A stretch of DNA of 43,473 nt from SIG480 sp045636165 (GTDB lineage Bacteria; Bacillota; Clostridia; Oscillospirales; JAAYXM01). Under the pieces are notes generated by a model. It was not told the DNA's origin. It made no database searches and saw nothing but the letters and a program-made list of their open reading frames with translations. Positions 1 through 7,833 of the stretch are shown piece by piece. The stretch spans positions 1-43,473 of the forward strand of contig JAZTWZ010000110.1 in the NCBI GenBank assembly GCA_045636165.1, written 5' to 3'. Position 1 is the stretch's first letter; each line of letters opens with the position of its first letter. The translations under genes were made by a program, and so were the position numbers.

Positions 1-65
1 CCTGTGCAGTGGTGCTTACAGCTTGTAACGGTACACTGAATGCTTTTGTTCGGATTCTCGTTCAT
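1..65 (-). CDS. DUF1540 small cysteine-rich protein, N-terminal part only
   Basis: The ATG at 65-63 is preceded by a GGAGG ribosome binding site eight bases upstream. The first 21 codons read MNENPNKSIQCTVTSCKHHC and continue off the left edge. The CxVxxCxHH pattern is typical of DUF1540, a short Cys/His domain of unknown function (probably metal-binding) common in Clostridia and Bacilli. Only the first part is visible, so length and copy number of the domain cannot be judged. Its leader contains the long inverted repeat at 91-173. Confidence 0.72.
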   Translation of the reverse strand, partial: MNENPNKSIQCTVTSCKHHCT

Positions 66-80
66 TTTTATTACCTCCAT

Positions 81-182
81 ATATTTTGGCTTAAGCCGAA
101 GGGAGTCAAACCCCTCAAGTCTTGAATTTGTTATATTTTTAAACCTTAAGGTGTTCGACTCCCTTCGGCTTAAAAATATTTT
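81..182. repeat. Long perfect inverted repeat flanked by 7-bp direct repeats
   Basis: The 17-base arm at 91-107 is exactly complementary to 157-173, separated by 49 bases of AT-rich spacer. ATATTTT occurs just outside both arms, at 81-87 and 176-182. The spacer has two further small palindromes (TCAAG-T-CTTGA near 115-125 and ACCTTAAGGT at 144-153). It could be a small non-autonomous inverted-repeat element with a target duplication, or a strong hairpin between the divergent DUF1540 and ABC transporter genes. No gene on the plus strand ends here, so a simple terminator role is not obvious. Confidence 0.7.
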
Positions 183-225
183 GCGTAAAAGTGATACTTT
201 TATTCGCTTTTAAAATTATGAAAAC

Positions 226-254
226 TTGACAATTTTGAAAAATTTTCTTATTAT
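226..254 (+). promoter_or_regulatory. Sigma-A type promoter for the ABC transporter operon
   Basis: TTGACA at 226-231 and TATTAT at 249-254 are separated by 17 bases. The start codon of the ABC transporter follows about 40 bases downstream, behind the ribosome binding site AAAAGGAG at 277-284. Confidence 0.7.
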
Positions 255-293
255 ATAATATAATGTTGAAAGTATTAAAAGGAGTGTCGATTG

Positions 294-1946
294 GTGAAAG
301 ACAAGACCTTGAGTTTTATAATAAAAACATCGAAAAAGGAAGGTTTGCGCCTTCTTTTTGTAACGATTCTCAATGCTGTTAACGCATTTCTCGGCGTATA
401 TTTTGCGCTCGTAATGCGAAATGTAATAAACAGCGCGGTTGCAGGAGAGGCATCGCTTGTAAAAAAATGGTCGATAATCATTATCGCGGTAGTTATTGCA
501 GAGATTCTTATTCTGATAATATCAAGATATCTCACGGCGCAGATGACGGCGCGTCTTGAAATTGCATTCCGAGAGACAGTGTTTTCGAAATACTTAAAGA
601 AAGAGTATTCTGCGATAACGGCTTTCCACAGTGGCGAGATACAGAACCGTCTCTTCAACGATATAAAAATCGTAAGTGACAACCTTGCAACGCTTCTTCC
701 GCAGTTCATCGCGCTTGTAACAAGACTTATTGCGGCGCTTATTGCCGTATATGTTGTCGATGCGGTGTTTGCAACTGTAATATTGGTTGCAGGTCTTGCG
801 ATGTTCATTATAGCGCGCCTTCTCAAGAATGTTATGAAAAGGACTCATAAGGATGTGCAGGTTGCAGGCGGTAAAGTTCGCGCGCATACGCAGGAGTCGG
901 TTGAGAATCTTCTCGTCATAAAAGCTTTCGGTATGGAAGAGAGAATGGAAGAGAGGGAGCGCGAATTACATACAAAGCACTATAAAAAGCAGATGGTGCG
1001 CGCATTCTTCTCGGTCAGCGCGACAGCAGCATTTTCGTCTCTCTTGCAGTTCGGATATGTATATGCCGTTATCTGGGGCGCTGCAAAAATTCTTACGAGT
1101 GCCGGCGGTTTCGGATACGGTGACTTTGTAGCGATTATGCAGCTTATCGGAAGAATACAGTCTCCGTTTGCAAATCTTTCGGGAAGCCTTTCAAAGTATT
1201 ATTCGATAATAGCGTCCGGAGAGCGACTTTTAGAGCTTTGCGACTTGCCGGATGATATCTGCGATGAGCCTGCAAGAGCTGATTTGTACGAAAAAATGTC
1301 GGCGATCAAGATTTCTGATGTAAGCTTTTCTTATGGCGATGCGTATGTTCTTGAAAATGCCAACGCCGAGATAGAAAAAGGAAAGCTTACGCTTATCGCC
1401 GGAATTTCGGGAATAGGAAAAAGTACGGTCATAAAGCTTCTTATGGGCGTTCTGAAGCCCGAATCGGGTGAGGTTTTCGTTCAGGAAGAGGGAAAGACTG
1501 AGCTTTCAGCGGCAACGAGATCGCTCTTTGCGTATGTTCCGCAGGGAAATCTCCTTATGAGTGGAACGATTGCCGAGAATATGCGCCTTGCCAAGGCTGA
1601 TGCAACGAAAGAGGAAATGGAAAAAGCCCTCAGAATCGCGTGTGCTGATTTCGTTTTCGAGCTTGAAAGCGGGCTTGAGACCCTTCTTGGCGAGCGCGGA
1701 ACAGGGCTTTCAGAAGGTCAGGTTCAGCGTCTTGCGATTGCCCGTGCTGTTCTTTGTGACGCTCCGATTTTCCTTCTTGATGAAGCGACGAGCGCGCTAG
1801 ACGAGCCGACGGAAAAACGGGTTCTTGAGAATATTATGTCACTTTCTGATAAAACCTGTGTCTGCATTTCCCACCGCAGCGCAGCACGCGAAATCTGCGA
1901 TAAGGAAATTTATCTCGACCGGGGCAAAATTTGTGAGAGGAAATAA
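294..1946 (+). CDS. ABC transporter half-molecule, fused permease and ATPase (exporter type)
   Basis: A 550-residue half-transporter in which an N-terminal membrane domain (about six helices, residues 10-310) is followed by an ATPase domain. The ATPase motifs are Walker A GISGIGKST near 370, signature LSEGQ near 472, Walker B FLLDEATSALD near 490 and an H-loop CISHR near 523. Family members work as dimers exporting lipids, peptides or drugs; the substrate cannot be read here. As no partner half is adjacent, a homodimer is likely. A GTG at 294 sits nine bases after the AAAAGGAG box and is preferred; an in-frame TTG at 291 is also possible. nrdG starts two bases after the stop, so they probably share a transcript. 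Confidence 0.88.
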   Translation: MKDKTLSFIIKTSKKEGLRLLFVTILNAVNAFLGVYFALVMRNVINSAVAGEASLVKKWSIIIIAVVIAEILILIISRYLTAQMTARLEIAFRETVFSKYLKKEYSAITAFHSGEIQNRLFNDIKIVSDNLATLLPQFIALVTRLIAALIAVYVVDAVFATVILVAGLAMFIIARLLKNVMKRTHKDVQVAGGKVRAHTQESVENLLVIKAFGMEERMEERERELHTKHYKKQMVRAFFSVSATAAFSSLLQFGYVYAVIWGAAKILTSAGGFGYGDFVAIMQLIGRIQSPFANLSGSLSKYYSIIASGERLLELCDLPDDICDEPARADLYEKMSAIKISDVSFSYGDAYVLENANAEIEKGKLTLIAGISGIGKSTVIKLLMGVLKPESGEVFVQEEGKTELSAATRSLFAYVPQGNLLMSGTIAENMRLAKADATKEEMEKALRIACADFVFELESGLETLLGERGTGLSEGQVQRLAIARAVLCDAPIFLLDEATSALDEPTEKRVLENIMSLSDKTCVCISHRSAAREICDKEIYLDRGKICERK

Positions 1947-1948
1947 AA

Positions 1949-2641
1949 ATGAAAATATCGGGATTCCAGAAGCTTACGTTGCTCGACTTTCCGGGAAGCG
2001 TTGCCGCAACAATATTCACGCCCGGCTGCAACTTCCGTTGCCCGTTCTGCCATAACGCAGGGCTTGTTCTTCGGTGTGAAGAGGGTGAGAAATATGAAGA
2101 GGAAGAAATTCTTTCATATCTTAAGAGAAGATGTGGCGTGCTTGACGGTGTATGCATAACGGGCGGTGAGCCGCTTCTCCAGAAGGATATAGATACCTTT
2201 ATGTCAAAAGTCCGTGAGATGGGCTATAAGATAAAGCTTGATACAAACGGCTCAAACCCCTCAAAGCTTCGCACACTTTGCGAGGCAGGGCTCGTTGACT
2301 ATGTCGCGATGGATATAAAAAACTCGAAAGAAAAATACGGCGAGGCGGTCGGACTTTCAGATTTTGATACCGCTGCCGTAGAGGAGAGTGTTTCATATCT
2401 GCTCTCGGGGAAAGTTGAATATGAGTTCCGCACGACTGTTGTTTCAGAGCTTCATACCGAGCGCGACATAGAGAATATTGCGGTATGGATAGAAGGCGCG
2501 AAGCGCTATTTTCTCCAGAATTTCGTTGATTCCGGCGACCTTATAGGGGTAAATCTCTCTGCGGTTTCTGCCGAAAAGCTCGAAGCTATGCGGAAAATCG
2601 CCTTGGAATACATAGATGTAGTGGGCGTGCGCGGAGTGTAA
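1949..2641 (+). CDS. nrdG: Anaerobic ribonucleotide reductase activating protein, radical SAM
   Basis: A 230-residue radical SAM protein that would generate the glycyl radical on NrdD by reductive cleavage of S-adenosylmethionine. The cluster-binding cysteines are C27, C31 and C34 (CNFRCPFC, the CX3CX2C pattern), and the SAM-contact motif GGEPLL lies near residue 72. The opening KISGFQKLTLLDFPG is characteristic of the NrdG2-type activase (TIGR02495 group), longer than the E. coli enzyme. It is two bases behind the ABC transporter gene and 109 bases ahead of its target nrdD, which has a separate promoter. Assignment is firm because of family motifs and the nrdD neighbour. Confidence 0.92.
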   Translation: MKISGFQKLTLLDFPGSVAATIFTPGCNFRCPFCHNAGLVLRCEEGEKYEEEEILSYLKRRCGVLDGVCITGGEPLLQKDIDTFMSKVREMGYKIKLDTNGSNPSKLRTLCEAGLVDYVAMDIKNSKEKYGEAVGLSDFDTAAVEESVSYLLSGKVEYEFRTTVVSELHTERDIENIAVWIEGAKRYFLQNFVDSGDLIGVNLSAVSAEKLEAMRKIALEYIDVVGVRGV

Positions 2642-2657
2642 ACACAAGATATTGTGG
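2642..2657. promoter_or_regulatory. Probable NrdR box upstream of nrdD
   Basis: ACACAAGATATTGTGG lies directly after the nrdG stop codon and agrees with the NrdR consensus (ACAC-W-ATATAT-W-GTGT) at 14 of 16 positions. NrdR is the zinc-finger/ATP-cone repressor of ribonucleotide reductase genes in most bacteria. Its boxes usually come in pairs about two or three helical turns apart; I do not see a convincing second box here, only the weak ATACAAGATGTATGTT at 2695-2710. Confidence 0.6.
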
Positions 2658-2685
2658 AATTTCTGAAAATTTTTCTAAAAAACTA

Positions 2686-2715
2686 TTGACAAGAATACAA
2701 GATGTATGTTAAAAT
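2686..2715 (+). promoter_or_regulatory. Sigma-A type promoter for nrdD
   Basis: TTGACA at 2686-2691 and TAAAAT at 2710-2715, 18 bases apart. The expected transcription start is near 2722, which falls inside the left arm of the following hairpin. The probable NrdR box lies about 30 bases upstream of the -35 element. Confidence 0.65.
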
Positions 2716-2750
2716 CTCCCTACAGACACAAAATGTAGGGGGTATTTTTT
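2716..2750 (+). terminator. Terminator-like hairpin that also covers the nrdD ribosome binding site
   Basis: CTCCCTACA (2716-2724) pairs with TGTAGGGGG (2734-2742) around a nine-base loop, with one T-G pair, and is followed by TATTTTTT directly before the nrdD ATG. The right arm contains the nrdD ribosome binding site AGGGGG. RNA reading through from nrdG would form the whole hairpin; RNA started at the nrdD promoter (near 2722) would lack most of the left arm. Confidence 0.6.
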
Positions 2751-5123
2751 ATGTACCAGGTAACAAAACGCGACGGTAAAGTCGTAGATTTTAACTTATC
2801 AAAGATCAGTAACGCCATTATGCAGGCGTTTGATGCTTGCGACAAGCAGTATAATTCCGATATTATCGACTTCCTTGCGCTCAAGGTAACTTCTGACTTT
2901 GAGCCGAAGATTGAAAACGGAAAAATCACGGTCGAAAGCATTCAGGACAGCGTTGAGTCTGTTCTCATCAAGGGCGGCTATGACGATGTTGCAAAGGCAT
3001 ACATCCTCTACCGTAAGCAGCGCGAGAAGATAAGAAACCTCCGCTCAACAATCGTTGACTATAAGGAGATTATCGATAACTACCTTAAGATTAACGACTG
3101 GCGAGTAAAGGAAAACTCCACCGTTACATATTCTGTCGGCGGTCTTATCCTTTCAAACTCAGGCGCGATTACTGCAAACTACTGGCTCTCAGAAGTTTAT
3201 GACGATGAAATCGGCGATGCTCACAGAAACGCTGATATCCACATCCACGCCCTTTCAATGCTCACAGGTTACTGCGCAGGATGGTCACTCAAGCAGCTTA
3301 TTCAGGAAGGTCTCGGCGGCGTTACGGGCAAGATTACTTCTTCTCCGGCAAGCCACCTTGCAACTCTCTGTAACCAGATGGTAAACTTCCTCGGTATCAT
3401 GCAGAACGAGTGGGCAGGTGCCCAGGCTTTCTCGTCGTTTGATACATATCTCGCCCCGTTTGTTAAGGCAGATAACCTTTCTTACGACCAGGTAAAGAAG
3501 TGCATCGAGTCCTTCATCTACGGCGTAAATACTCCGAGCCGTTGGGGTACTCAGGCACCGTTTAGTAATATCACTCTTGACTGGACAGTTCCGAACGATC
3601 TTGCAGAGCTCAACTGTATCGTAGGCGGCAAGGAAATGGACTTCAAGTATAAAGACTGCCAGAAGGAAATGGATATGGTCAACCGCGCATTCATCGAAAT
3701 CATGATTGAAGGCGATGCTAATGGTCGAGGATTCCAGTATCCGATTCCGACATACTCAATCACAAACGACTTTGACTGGTCAGAGACAGAGAACAACAAG
3801 CTTCTCTTCGAGATGACCTCAAAATACGGCACACCGTACTTCTCAAACTACATCAACTCCGATATGGAGCCGTCTGATGTACGAAGCATGTGCTGCAGAC
3901 TCCGTCTTGACCTCCGCGAACTCCGCAAGAAGTCAGGTGGATTCTTCGGAAGCGGCGAAAGCACAGGTTCTGTCGGCGTTGTTACAATCAATATGCCGAG
4001 AATCGCATACCTTGCAAAGGATGAAAAGGAATTCTACGAGCGTCTTGATAAGCTTATGGATATCTCTGCTCGTTCACTCAAGGTAAAGAGAACGGTTATC
4101 ACAAAGCTTCTTGATGCAGGTCTCTATCCGTACACAAAGCGCTACCTCGGAACATTCAACAACCACTTCTCAACAATCGGTCTTGTTGGTATGAACGAAG
4201 TAGGTCTCAATGCAAAGTGGCTCGGTAAAGACCTCACAGATGAAAAGACTCAGAAGTTCACTCAGGATGTTCTCAACCACATGCGCGAAAGACTTTCTGA
4301 CTACCAGGAGCAGTACGGAGACCTTTACAACCTCGAAGCTACACCTGCTGAGTCAACAGCTTTCCGTCTTGCAAAGCACGATGTAAAGCGTTATCCGAAC
4401 ATCATCACGGCAGCAAAGTCAGACGACGATGCACCGTACTATACAAACAGCTCACACCTCCCCGTAGGATATACAGAAGATATCTTCACAGCTCTCGACA
4501 TTCAGGACGAGCTCCAGACTCTCTACACATCAGGTACAGTTTTCCACGCCTTCCTCGGCGAGAAGCTTCCTGACTGGAAGGCTGCTGCAAACCTTGTCCG
4601 CAAGATTGCACAGAACTACAAGCTTCCGTATTACACACTTTCTCCGACATACTCCGTATGTAAGACACACGGCTACATTCCGGGCGAAGAGTTCGTATGC
4701 CCCGAGTGCGGAGAGAAGACAGAGGTTTACAGCCGTATCACAGGTTACTACCGTCCGGTCCAGAACTGGAACGACGGTAAGAGCCAGGAATACAAGGACA
4801 GAAAGGTATACAACATCGGAACTTCTGTTCTCAAGCGTGACGGTCGTACCACAGAGGCAGCTATTTGCGACGCTCCTGCAAAGGAAGAAAAGGTAGAAGA
4901 CGGCGCATACCTCTTCACAACAGCAACCTGCCCGAACTGTAAGATAGCTTGTGCAACACTTGACAAGGCCGGCTTTAAGTATGAAAAGCTTCTCGCAAAC
5001 GACAATAAGGAACTCGCAGAAGCTCTCGGAATCAAGCAGGCTCCGACTCTCGCAATCGTCAAAGACGGCGAAGTTGCAAAGTTCTCAGGTGTTTCCGACA
5101 TCAAAAAAATGCTCAATGCTTAA
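2751..5123 (+). CDS. nrdD: Anaerobic (class III) ribonucleoside-triphosphate reductase with fused C-terminal redoxin domain
   Basis: A 790-residue enzyme that reduces ribonucleotides to deoxyribonucleotides without oxygen. Residues 1-90 form an ATP-cone allosteric domain (KRDGKVVDFN at the start). The catalytic barrel includes LPVGYTEDIF near 575. A four-cysteine zinc site follows (SVCKTHG ... FVCPECG), then the glycyl radical motif ITGYYR with Gly665. After about residue 715 comes an extra thioredoxin/glutaredoxin-like domain with a CPNC active site (C727, C730) and the cis-proline stretch QAPTLAI. This suggests the redoxin-dependent NrdD group rather than the formate-dependent E. coli/T4 type. 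TrxB is encoded 24 bases downstream and could recharge the fused domain. ATG follows a GGGGG box by eight bases. Confidence 0.95.
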   Translation: MYQVTKRDGKVVDFNLSKISNAIMQAFDACDKQYNSDIIDFLALKVTSDFEPKIENGKITVESIQDSVESVLIKGGYDDVAKAYILYRKQREKIRNLRSTIVDYKEIIDNYLKINDWRVKENSTVTYSVGGLILSNSGAITANYWLSEVYDDEIGDAHRNADIHIHALSMLTGYCAGWSLKQLIQEGLGGVTGKITSSPASHLATLCNQMVNFLGIMQNEWAGAQAFSSFDTYLAPFVKADNLSYDQVKKCIESFIYGVNTPSRWGTQAPFSNITLDWTVPNDLAELNCIVGGKEMDFKYKDCQKEMDMVNRAFIEIMIEGDANGRGFQYPIPTYSITNDFDWSETENNKLLFEMTSKYGTPYFSNYINSDMEPSDVRSMCCRLRLDLRELRKKSGGFFGSGESTGSVGVVTINMPRIAYLAKDEKEFYERLDKLMDISARSLKVKRTVITKLLDAGLYPYTKRYLGTFNNHFSTIGLVGMNEVGLNAKWLGKDLTDEKTQKFTQDVLNHMRERLSDYQEQYGDLYNLEATPAESTAFRLAKHDVKRYPNIITAAKSDDDAPYYTNSSHLPVGYTEDIFTALDIQDELQTLYTSGTVFHAFLGEKLPDWKAAANLVRKIAQNYKLPYYTLSPTYSVCKTHGYIPGEEFVCPECGEKTEVYSRITGYYRPVQNWNDGKSQEYKDRKVYNIGTSVLKRDGRTTEAAICDAPAKEEKVEDGAYLFTTATCPNCKIACATLDKAGFKYEKLLANDNKELAEALGIKQAPTLAIVKDGEVAKFSGVSDIKKMLNA

Positions 5124-5147
5124 TTTTGATGGTGGGGGTAAAGTTTA

Positions 5148-6056
5148 ATGTATGATATTATAATTATCGGCGGTGGTCCTGCAGGGCTCACCGCCGCCCT
5201 CTACGCAAGGAGGGCAAACAAGAGTGTTCTCGTAATAGAAAAGGGAAGCTTCGGCGGTCAGATTACCTACTCTCCTAAGGTTGAAAACATTCCGGGCTTT
5301 CTGAGCCTTTCGGGAAATGAATTTGCCGAAAAGCTCGTTGAGCAGGTGCTCGAGCAGGGCGCGGATGTTGAGGCTTGTGAGGTTCTTGAGGTGCGCGACG
5401 GCGCGGTTAAGACCGTCGTAACCGATGAGGGCGAGTTTGAGGGAAAGGCAGTTATTGTATCTGTCGGCGCAAGACACCGTCTCCTTGGTCTTCCGCACGA
5501 GGAAGAATATATCGGCGAGGGAATTTCCTTCTGTGCCGTATGTGACGGTGCTTTCTACGAAGGTGAGACTGTAGCAGTAATCGGCGGCGGAAACTCGGCT
5601 CTTCAGGAAGCGATTCTGCTTTCCGACCTTGCGAAGAAGGTTTATGTTGTTCAGAATCTCGATTTCCTCACGGGCGAGGAGAAGCTCGCAGAGCAGCTTC
5701 GCACAAAGGAAAATGTTGAGATTATCCTCGGAACTGTAGTAAAAGAGCTTCACGGCGACGGCGAGCTCAAGGCAATTACCGTTGTAAACGAGAAGAGTGG
5801 AGAGGAAACCGAACTCACAATTGACGGTATGTTTATTGCAATCGGTCTTATTCCGCAGAACGAAGCGTTTAAAAACATTCTGCCTCTTAACGACTTCGGC
5901 TATGCTGATGCAGGAGAGGACTGCAAGAGTACAACTCAGGGTGTTTTCGTTGCAGGTGACTGCCGTAGTAAGCGCATTCGTCAGGTCGCGACAGCAGCAT
6001 CAGACGGCGCAATAGCCGCCCTTGCCGCTTGCGATTATGTAGATAATTTAAAGTAA
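5148..6056 (+). CDS. trxB: Thioredoxin-disulfide reductase
   Basis: A 302-residue flavoprotein that passes electrons from NADPH to a redoxin. It has the N-terminal FAD-binding GGGPAGL (from residue 8), the redox-active CAVC (C129 and C132), a second nucleotide-binding GGGNSA near 148, and the C-terminal FAD motif FVAGDCR. The length matches low-molecular-weight TrxB. It follows nrdD by 24 bases with GGGGGT as ribosome binding site, so it is likely co-transcribed and may serve the redoxin domain fused to NrdD as well as free thioredoxins. A hairpin terminator follows. Confidence 0.93.
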   Translation: MYDIIIIGGGPAGLTAALYARRANKSVLVIEKGSFGGQITYSPKVENIPGFLSLSGNEFAEKLVEQVLEQGADVEACEVLEVRDGAVKTVVTDEGEFEGKAVIVSVGARHRLLGLPHEEEYIGEGISFCAVCDGAFYEGETVAVIGGGNSALQEAILLSDLAKKVYVVQNLDFLTGEEKLAEQLRTKENVEIILGTVVKELHGDGELKAITVVNEKSGEETELTIDGMFIAIGLIPQNEAFKNILPLNDFGYADAGEDCKSTTQGVFVAGDCRSKRIRQVATAASDGAIAALAACDYVDNLK

Positions 6057-6060
6057 AATA

Positions 6061-6100
6061 AAACGCTCCCGAAAGAAATTTCGGGAGTGTTTTGTTTTTT
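6061..6100 (+). terminator. Intrinsic terminator after trxB
   Basis: A 12-bp stem (6063-6074 with 6079-6090, one G-T pair) closed by a GAAA tetraloop and followed by TTTGTTTTTT. Confidence 0.88.
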
Positions 6101-6138
6101 AAGCAAAGCGGCACATTGTAGAAAGTTAATTTGGTGCG

Positions 6139-6195
6139 AGCAGAGGGGAGAGAGGCGTGAGTTCTCCCCGGTTTTGCTACTTTTGCAATCAAAAG
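6139..6195. other. GC-rich structured intergenic segment of unknown nature
   Basis: Between trxB and the MATE gene lies about 180 bases with no convincing gene. It contains a hairpin (GGGGAGA 6145-6151 with TCTCCCC 6163-6169, extended by AGCA/TGCT) followed at once by a second (CTTTTG 6180-6185, CAAAAG 6190-6195). It could be a small dispersed repeat, an untranslated RNA or a decayed gene; I cannot identify a known riboswitch class. It lies upstream of the MATE promoter, so it is probably not that gene's leader. Confidence 0.35.
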
Positions 6196-6279
6196 CAGGC
6201 CCGCACGGCAGGGATAGGAATTGAAACTTTGAAGAAATCACCTCAGCATTATGCCGACGGGACAAAGAAAACGAAAATC

Positions 6280-6308
6280 TTGCAAAAAAAGAAATAGGGG
6301 AGTATAAT
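6280..6308 (+). promoter_or_regulatory. Promoter for the MATE transporter gene
   Basis: TTGCAA at 6280-6285 and a perfect TATAAT at 6303-6308 with 17 bases between. The MATE start codon is 33 bases further on. Confidence 0.65.
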
Positions 6309-6341
6309 AATTATTGCGAAAAAAAGAAAAGAGATGTTAAA

Positions 6342-7688
6342 ATGACAGAAGCAGAAAGACATTATAAAAAGATGGCAGAAACTCCGCTTGCGCGTCTTAT
6401 AATCTCTCTTGGCATCCCGACGACGATTTCGATGCTCGTCACGAGTATCTACAATATGGCAGATACATATTTTGTCGGGCGTCTCGGAGAATCAGCACAG
6501 GGCGCAACGGGAATTTTGTTTACGCTTCAGGCGATTATTCAGGCAATTTCATTTATGCTCGGTCAGGGCTCGGGAACTATGGTTGCAAAAGCCCTTGCGG
6601 ATAAGAACGAGGATGAAGCATCAGGCTTTGCTTCAAGTGCATATTATACCGCACTCATTGCAGGATGTGTGCTTCTTGTTCTCGGCGGTTTGTTTTTAAA
6701 GCCTCTTCTATATGTCCTCGGGAGCACCGATACAATTCTTCCGTATGCGATGCGCTATGGCGCGTGCGTTCTTGCAAGCTGCCCCGTTGTTATGATGTCG
6801 TTTGTGCTCAACAACATCCTCCGCTTTGAGGGTAAGGCGTATTATTCGATGTTTGGACTTGTTTCGGGCGGAATACTTAACATCCTCGGTGACTATCTCC
6901 TTGTTGTTGTTTATGATTTCGGTATCCTCGGCGCAGGTATCGCGACTGCCGTTTCGCAGACGGTAAGCTTTGCTATTCTCCTGTATTTCCATAAGAAAAA
7001 GGCGCAGAGCAAGATTTCGGTGCGACACATAAGCAGATGCGCGAAAACTTATTTTACGGTTTTGAAGGTAGGATTTCCGTCGCTCATTCGCCAGGGACTT
7101 TCCTCAATCTCAAACGGACTTTTAAACAACTTAACCCGACCGTTCGGCGACGCGGCGATTGCGGCGATGAGCGTTGTAGGACGCTTCTCAATGTTTGTTA
7201 TGTGCGTAGGTCTTGGCATCGGTCAGGGCTTCCAGCCGGTTGCGGCTTTTAACTATCAGGCGAAAAAGTTTGACCGCGTAAAGCGCGGAATGCTTATAAC
7301 TATGGGAATAGGCGCAAGCTTCATCCTCTGTCTTGCAACTCCCGGATTTATCTTTGCAGATAAGATAGTATATCTCTTCCAGAAAAGCAGTGAAGTTATT
7401 GAGGTCGGAACGGTTGCACTCCGCGCGGCGTGCATCGGAACGAGCTTCCTTGCGCTGTCTGTTCCTGTCAATATGCTTTATCAGAGCGCGAGAAGAACGG
7501 GTGTCGCGTCATTCCTCTCGCTTCTTCGCTCGGGGCTTACCTTTATCCCCGTGCTCATTATTACGACAAGGCTCTGGGGACTTTTCGGAATCCAGATTTC
7601 CCAGCCTGCTGCAGATATACTGACAGGTCTTGCCTCGATTCCGTTTATGATTCATTTCCTCAGAACTCCCGATGAAAAAATGAGGTAA
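6342..7688 (+). CDS. MATE family multidrug/cation antiporter
   Basis: A 448-residue membrane protein with about 12 helices in two similar halves. The N-terminal TPLARLIISLGIPTTISML and the following YNMADTYFVGRLG are typical of MepA/NorM-like MATE exporters, and the second half repeats the pattern at VGFPSLIRQGLSS, near residue 240. Family members use an ion gradient to expel drugs, metabolites or flavin; no substrate can be inferred. Single-gene unit: its own promoter lies upstream and a strong terminator downstream. The ribosome binding site is weak (AAAGAG). Confidence 0.9.
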   Translation: MTEAERHYKKMAETPLARLIISLGIPTTISMLVTSIYNMADTYFVGRLGESAQGATGILFTLQAIIQAISFMLGQGSGTMVAKALADKNEDEASGFASSAYYTALIAGCVLLVLGGLFLKPLLYVLGSTDTILPYAMRYGACVLASCPVVMMSFVLNNILRFEGKAYYSMFGLVSGGILNILGDYLLVVVYDFGILGAGIATAVSQTVSFAILLYFHKKKAQSKISVRHISRCAKTYFTVLKVGFPSLIRQGLSSISNGLLNNLTRPFGDAAIAAMSVVGRFSMFVMCVGLGIGQGFQPVAAFNYQAKKFDRVKRGMLITMGIGASFILCLATPGFIFADKIVYLFQKSSEVIEVGTVALRAACIGTSFLALSVPVNMLYQSARRTGVASFLSLLRSGLTFIPVLIITTRLWGLFGIQISQPAADILTGLASIPFMIHFLRTPDEKMR

Positions 7689-7690
7689 AA

Positions 7691-7726
7691 AAACACCCCG
7701 AAACGAAAGTTTTGGGGTGTTTCTGT
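7691..7726 (+). terminator. Intrinsic terminator after the MATE gene
   Basis: A 14-bp stem (7691-7704 with 7709-7722) with a GAAA loop, the right arm ending in TTT. It resembles the trxB terminator in shape and loop. Confidence 0.85.
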
Positions 7727-7833
7727 ATTTAAAAATGGAAAGATGTTTAAGAAAAAGTTTTATCTGATAAGCTCGGTTTCGCGATTTTAGAATAAATTTC
7801 CCATTTACGGATAAAATAACCGCGGTGATTTAA

